Assembly: GCA_021159845.1 (NCBI GenBank)
Contig: JAGHDS010000095.1
Span: 1 to 15,785, forward strand
Reading direction: 5' to 3'
Source: Anaerolineae bacterium
GTDB lineage: Bacteria > Chloroflexota > Anaerolineae > DUEN01
Length of the DNA: 15,785 bases
In this document: one piece after another, positions 14,091-15,785 of the stretch
Layout: each line of letters starts with the position of its first letter
How positions within the stretch are numbered: the stretch's first letter is position 1
Made by a program: the position numbers and the translations under genes
Notes under the pieces: generated by a model
Seen by the model: the letters and a program-made list of their open reading frames with translations, nothing else
Told to the model about the DNA's origin: nothing
Databases searched by the model: none

Positions 14091-15305
14091 GACCACTCCC
14101 AGCTCTCGAAGCGCGTTCAGGACATCATCACGCCGCACGGGCTTGGGTAGGAAGAGGGATGCCCCAAGCGAATAAGCTAACTCCGGGTCGTTGAAAACGG
14201 AGCAGACGATCACGGGGATGGAGGATGTCTGCGGGCGAGTGCGCAGTGTCTGTAATACTTCCCATCCATCCACTTCCGGCATCATGATATCAAGCACGAT
14301 CGCATCAGGGCTGGTCTTTTGTGCCAGTTCAAGCCCTTCTCGACCGCTGAACGCAGGCACCACGCGACAGGCGTGCCCGGTGAGGTACCGCTGGAGCAGC
14401 TCGACTAGTCCCTCGTTGTCGTCGATGACCAATACGGCCGGACCATACATCATCATGCGCAGCATGACGACCCGGGATCCATCTTCCTGATCCAGCCATT
14501 GCATCCGCCAACTTTGCTTCTCCAGTAACCTGACCACCGCCGAAGGGAGATCGAATACAGGGGCATCAGCCGGGCGATACACCAGGGATAGGACGGCCCA
14601 CTCGTCCTCCACTTGTAATGTTACGGTTACACAGCCAGGCCGGGCCTGCTGCACCACTCGACTGAGGATCCCGGTCAGAGCCTGTCGTCCGACGAGTTGG
14701 TCGATGGGAACGATGACGGGGTCAGGTGGCAGCTCGAGCCGGATGTGAACAGACCTTTGGAGCGCCATGCGTTCGACGGCTTCACGGGCTCGCCGCAGCA
14801 GCGGGCGGACGTCGGCAGGGCTGGGGCTGGGTTCTACCCGCGCCATCTCCGCTTGCAGCGAGGATAGTTCGACCGCGCGGGGCTCCTCGCTCTCCGCGTG
14901 AGCGTCCTGTAAGTATCGTTCCCACAGCACGATGGCCACACTCCGCTCGGCACGGCGTAGATCCCGGTATGCCTGACGAAGAGATATTCCGAGCTCGTGG
15001 GCGGATTCCTGGATGGTCATGCTTTCCACATAGTGCAGATGGAGAAGATTGTAGAGCCGGGCATGAGGCGCGCGAAAAGGGACATCGGGGCCGGGGTTGA
15101 GGGCCTCGATGGCGCTAATCAGCTCGCGGCGCAGGAGCTGGCCAGGGATCTCACCCACGCGCGTGGCTACTCGAGCTATTCCCTGCGCCAGCGGGTGATG
15201 CTGGAGGAACGAGAAGTCGTATAAATGCTCCAGAGCCTGCTTGACCTGGTCGACAAACGTTTCCGGTAGTTCGCCGGGCCGATATGTGTCCTGAGTTTTG
15301 TTCAT
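14088..15305 (-). CDS. Response-regulator-like protein: sigma-70 region-4-like HTH, degenerate ATPase-like middle, C-terminal receiver
   Basis: Signal-transduction protein of 405 residues with an unusual order. The N-terminal part holds a sigma-region-4-like helix-turn-helix: LYNLLHLHYVESMTIQESAHELGISLRQAYRDLRRAERSVAIVLWERYL (about 84-132). The middle (about 165-285) has DQLVGRQALTGILSRVVQQA and beta strands resembling a histidine-kinase ATPase fold, but no N-box Asn or glycine boxes. This may be a degenerate GHKL fold, by eye only. The C-terminus (289-403) is a complete receiver: VLVIDDNE (Asp295, Asp296), VLDIMMPEVDG (Asp339), Ser369 in the switch position and LPKP (Lys388). GGAAGAG lies just before ATG 15305. 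It is convergent with the hybrid kinase at 11816-14008, a likely partner. Whether the HTH binds DNA is not known. Confidence 0.88.
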   Translation of the reverse strand: MNKTQDTYRPGELPETFVDQVKQALEHLYDFSFLQHHPLAQGIARVATRVGEIPGQLLRRELISAIEALNPGPDVPFRAPHARLYNLLHLHYVESMTIQESAHELGISLRQAYRDLRRAERSVAIVLWERYLQDAHAESEEPRAVELSSLQAEMARVEPSPSPADVRPLLRRAREAVERMALQRSVHIRLELPPDPVIVPIDQLVGRQALTGILSRVVQQARPGCVTVTLQVEDEWAVLSLVYRPADAPVFDLPSAVVRLLEKQSWRMQWLDQEDGSRVVMLRMMMYGPAVLVIDDNEGLVELLQRYLTGHACRVVPAFSGREGLELAQKTSPDAIVLDIMMPEVDGWEVLQTLRTRPQTSSIPVIVCSVFNDPELAYSLGASLFLPKPVRRDDVLNALRELGVV

Positions 15306-15375
15306 CTCTCTTCCGGTTTAGAAGACGGCATGTCTATGGCAGGAGTTTGGCAAGAATCCGTAGGCCTCCAGTACG

Positions 15376-15392
15376 ATATTAAGGTATAATAT
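15376..15392. promoter_or_regulatory. AT-rich dyad containing TATAAT in the divergent promoter region
   Basis: ATATTA (15376-15381) and TAATAT (15387-15392) are inverted around AGGTA. The dyad overlaps a plus-strand TATAAT (15385-15390). No consensus -35 lies 16-18 nt upstream. It is the best plus-strand -10 candidate before the binding-protein gene at 15541, though 150 nt from its start, and may be an operator. Confidence 0.35.
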
Positions 15393-15441
15393 TCTTGAAG
15401 GCAATGCTACCGCTCCCATTCCAACTTTCTCTACCCCTATC

Positions 15442-15447
15442 ATTATA
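15442..15447 (-). promoter_or_regulatory. Extended -10 promoter of the response-regulator gene
   Basis: The minus strand reads TGTGGTATAATG, with TATAAT at 15447 to 15442 and a TGn extension. No clear -35 is present. The leader to ATG 15305 would be about 130 nt. The nearby CATGGTA (minus strand, about 15460-15454) also occurs upstream of the same extended -10 in front of the dehydrogenase operon. Confidence 0.5.
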
Positions 15448-15526
15448 CCACATTACCATGGTGACGCGAGAGTCTGCGGTTCTTCCGTTCTGCCGACCTA
15501 CAGGCCGGCATCCTCTTCAAAGTCAC

Positions 15527-15533
15527 AGGAGGT
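15527..15533 (+). promoter_or_regulatory. Strong ribosome binding site of the second binding-protein gene
   Basis: AGGAGGT, nearly full complement of the 16S rRNA tail, lies 7 nt before ATG 15541. It fixes the start of the partial gene at the window end. Confidence 0.75.
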
Positions 15534-15540
15534 ACGAAAG

Positions 15541-15785
15541 ATGACGACAAATAAGCGAATGACACGGCGGGATTTCTTGCGTCTTTCGGCAGTCGGCATC
15601 AGCGGTGCAGTTTTGGCAGCTTGCCAACCGGTTGCTCCTCAAGCCGCTAAGGTCGAGAAAACAGTGGGCGTCACTCCAGCGCCCACGAAACCGGTGACGG
15701 TAAGCTATGCCACCTGGATGTGGCCTGCACGAGAGGAGGTTGTAAAAGAATCCATTCGCCGCTTTGAAGAAAAGCACCCTCTCAT
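15541..15785 (+). CDS. ABC transporter solute-binding lipoprotein (3' partial)
   Basis: Only the first 81 codons are in the window and the frame is open at the end. The leader has a twin-arginine motif (TRRDFLRLS, residues 8-16), a hydrophobic stretch and a lipobox LAAC with Cys28, then a Pro/Ala/Lys tether and the start of the mature domain (VTVSYATWMWPAREEVVKESIRRFEEKHP). That pattern of strand, then helix ending RFEEKHP, is the N-terminus of family 1 sugar-binding proteins. It is related to, but clearly distinct from, the binding protein at 1013-2407. It is divergent from the response-regulator gene and probably opens a second sugar transporter operon to the right. Confidence 0.88.
   Translation, partial: MTTNKRMTRRDFLRLSAVGISGAVLAACQPVAPQAAKVEKTVGVTPAPTKPVTVSYATWMWPAREEVVKESIRRFEEKHPL

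Noticed and set aside
1..15785. CRISPR array, insertion sequences, toxin-antitoxin or phage-defence genes
   Set aside because: No spaced repeats of CRISPR size, no transposase or nuclease motifs, and no small gene pairs were seen.

Overview
The window looks like part of a moderately GC-rich bacterial chromosome, most likely Chloroflexota (Anaerolineae, Caldilineae or Thermoflexia-like). That placement is an inference. It rests on two sugar-binding lipoproteins with twin-arginine leaders (RREF/RRDF followed by LAAC), a response regulator with a sigma-70 region-4-like N-terminus, and a multi-receiver histidine kinase. There is no rRNA or other phylogenetic marker to confirm it.

Region 1 (1-7624, plus strand) is a carbohydrate uptake and processing cluster. 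It starts with the sensor part of a LacI-family regulator, cut by the window start. Then come an ABC-type solute-binding lipoprotein, two MalF/MalG-type permeases, an unrecognised tryptophan-rich, probably beta-rich protein of 464 residues, and an FAD-dependent oxidoreductase of the FAD_oxidored type with a discoidin-like C-terminal domain. Perfect hairpins lie between lacI and the binding protein (8 bp), between binding protein and first permease (12 bp), and across the stop codon of the unknown gene (9 bp). No transport ATPase is present, so a shared MsmK/UgpC-like ATPase encoded elsewhere is assumed.

Region 2 (7763-11141, minus strand, convergent with region 1) is a tightly packed three-gene operon: D-2-hydroxyacid dehydrogenase, then Gfo/Idh/MocA oxidoreductase, then an enolase-superfamily acid-sugar dehydratase-like protein that starts with TTG inside the stop of the gene before it. 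A consensus extended -10 with a 25-bp inverted repeat directly upstream lies at 11254-11286. Together regions 1 and 2 look like import of a sugar or sugar derivative followed by oxidation, beta-dehydration and keto/hydroxy-acid redox steps. No kinase or aldolase is present, so the pathway is incomplete here and the substrate is unknown.

Region 3 (about 11300-15305) holds a gene-poor stretch, a tRNA-Arg(CCT) with a good promoter and an intrinsic terminator, a membrane-bound hybrid histidine kinase (plus strand) and, convergent to it, a response-regulator-like protein (minus strand). A heptanucleotide repeat tract separates the two signalling genes. The kinase start lies only about 20 nt past the tRNA terminator.

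Region 4 (15306-15785) is a divergent promoter region followed by the first 81 codons of a second solute-binding lipoprotein that runs off the window, probably the start of another sugar ABC transporter operon.
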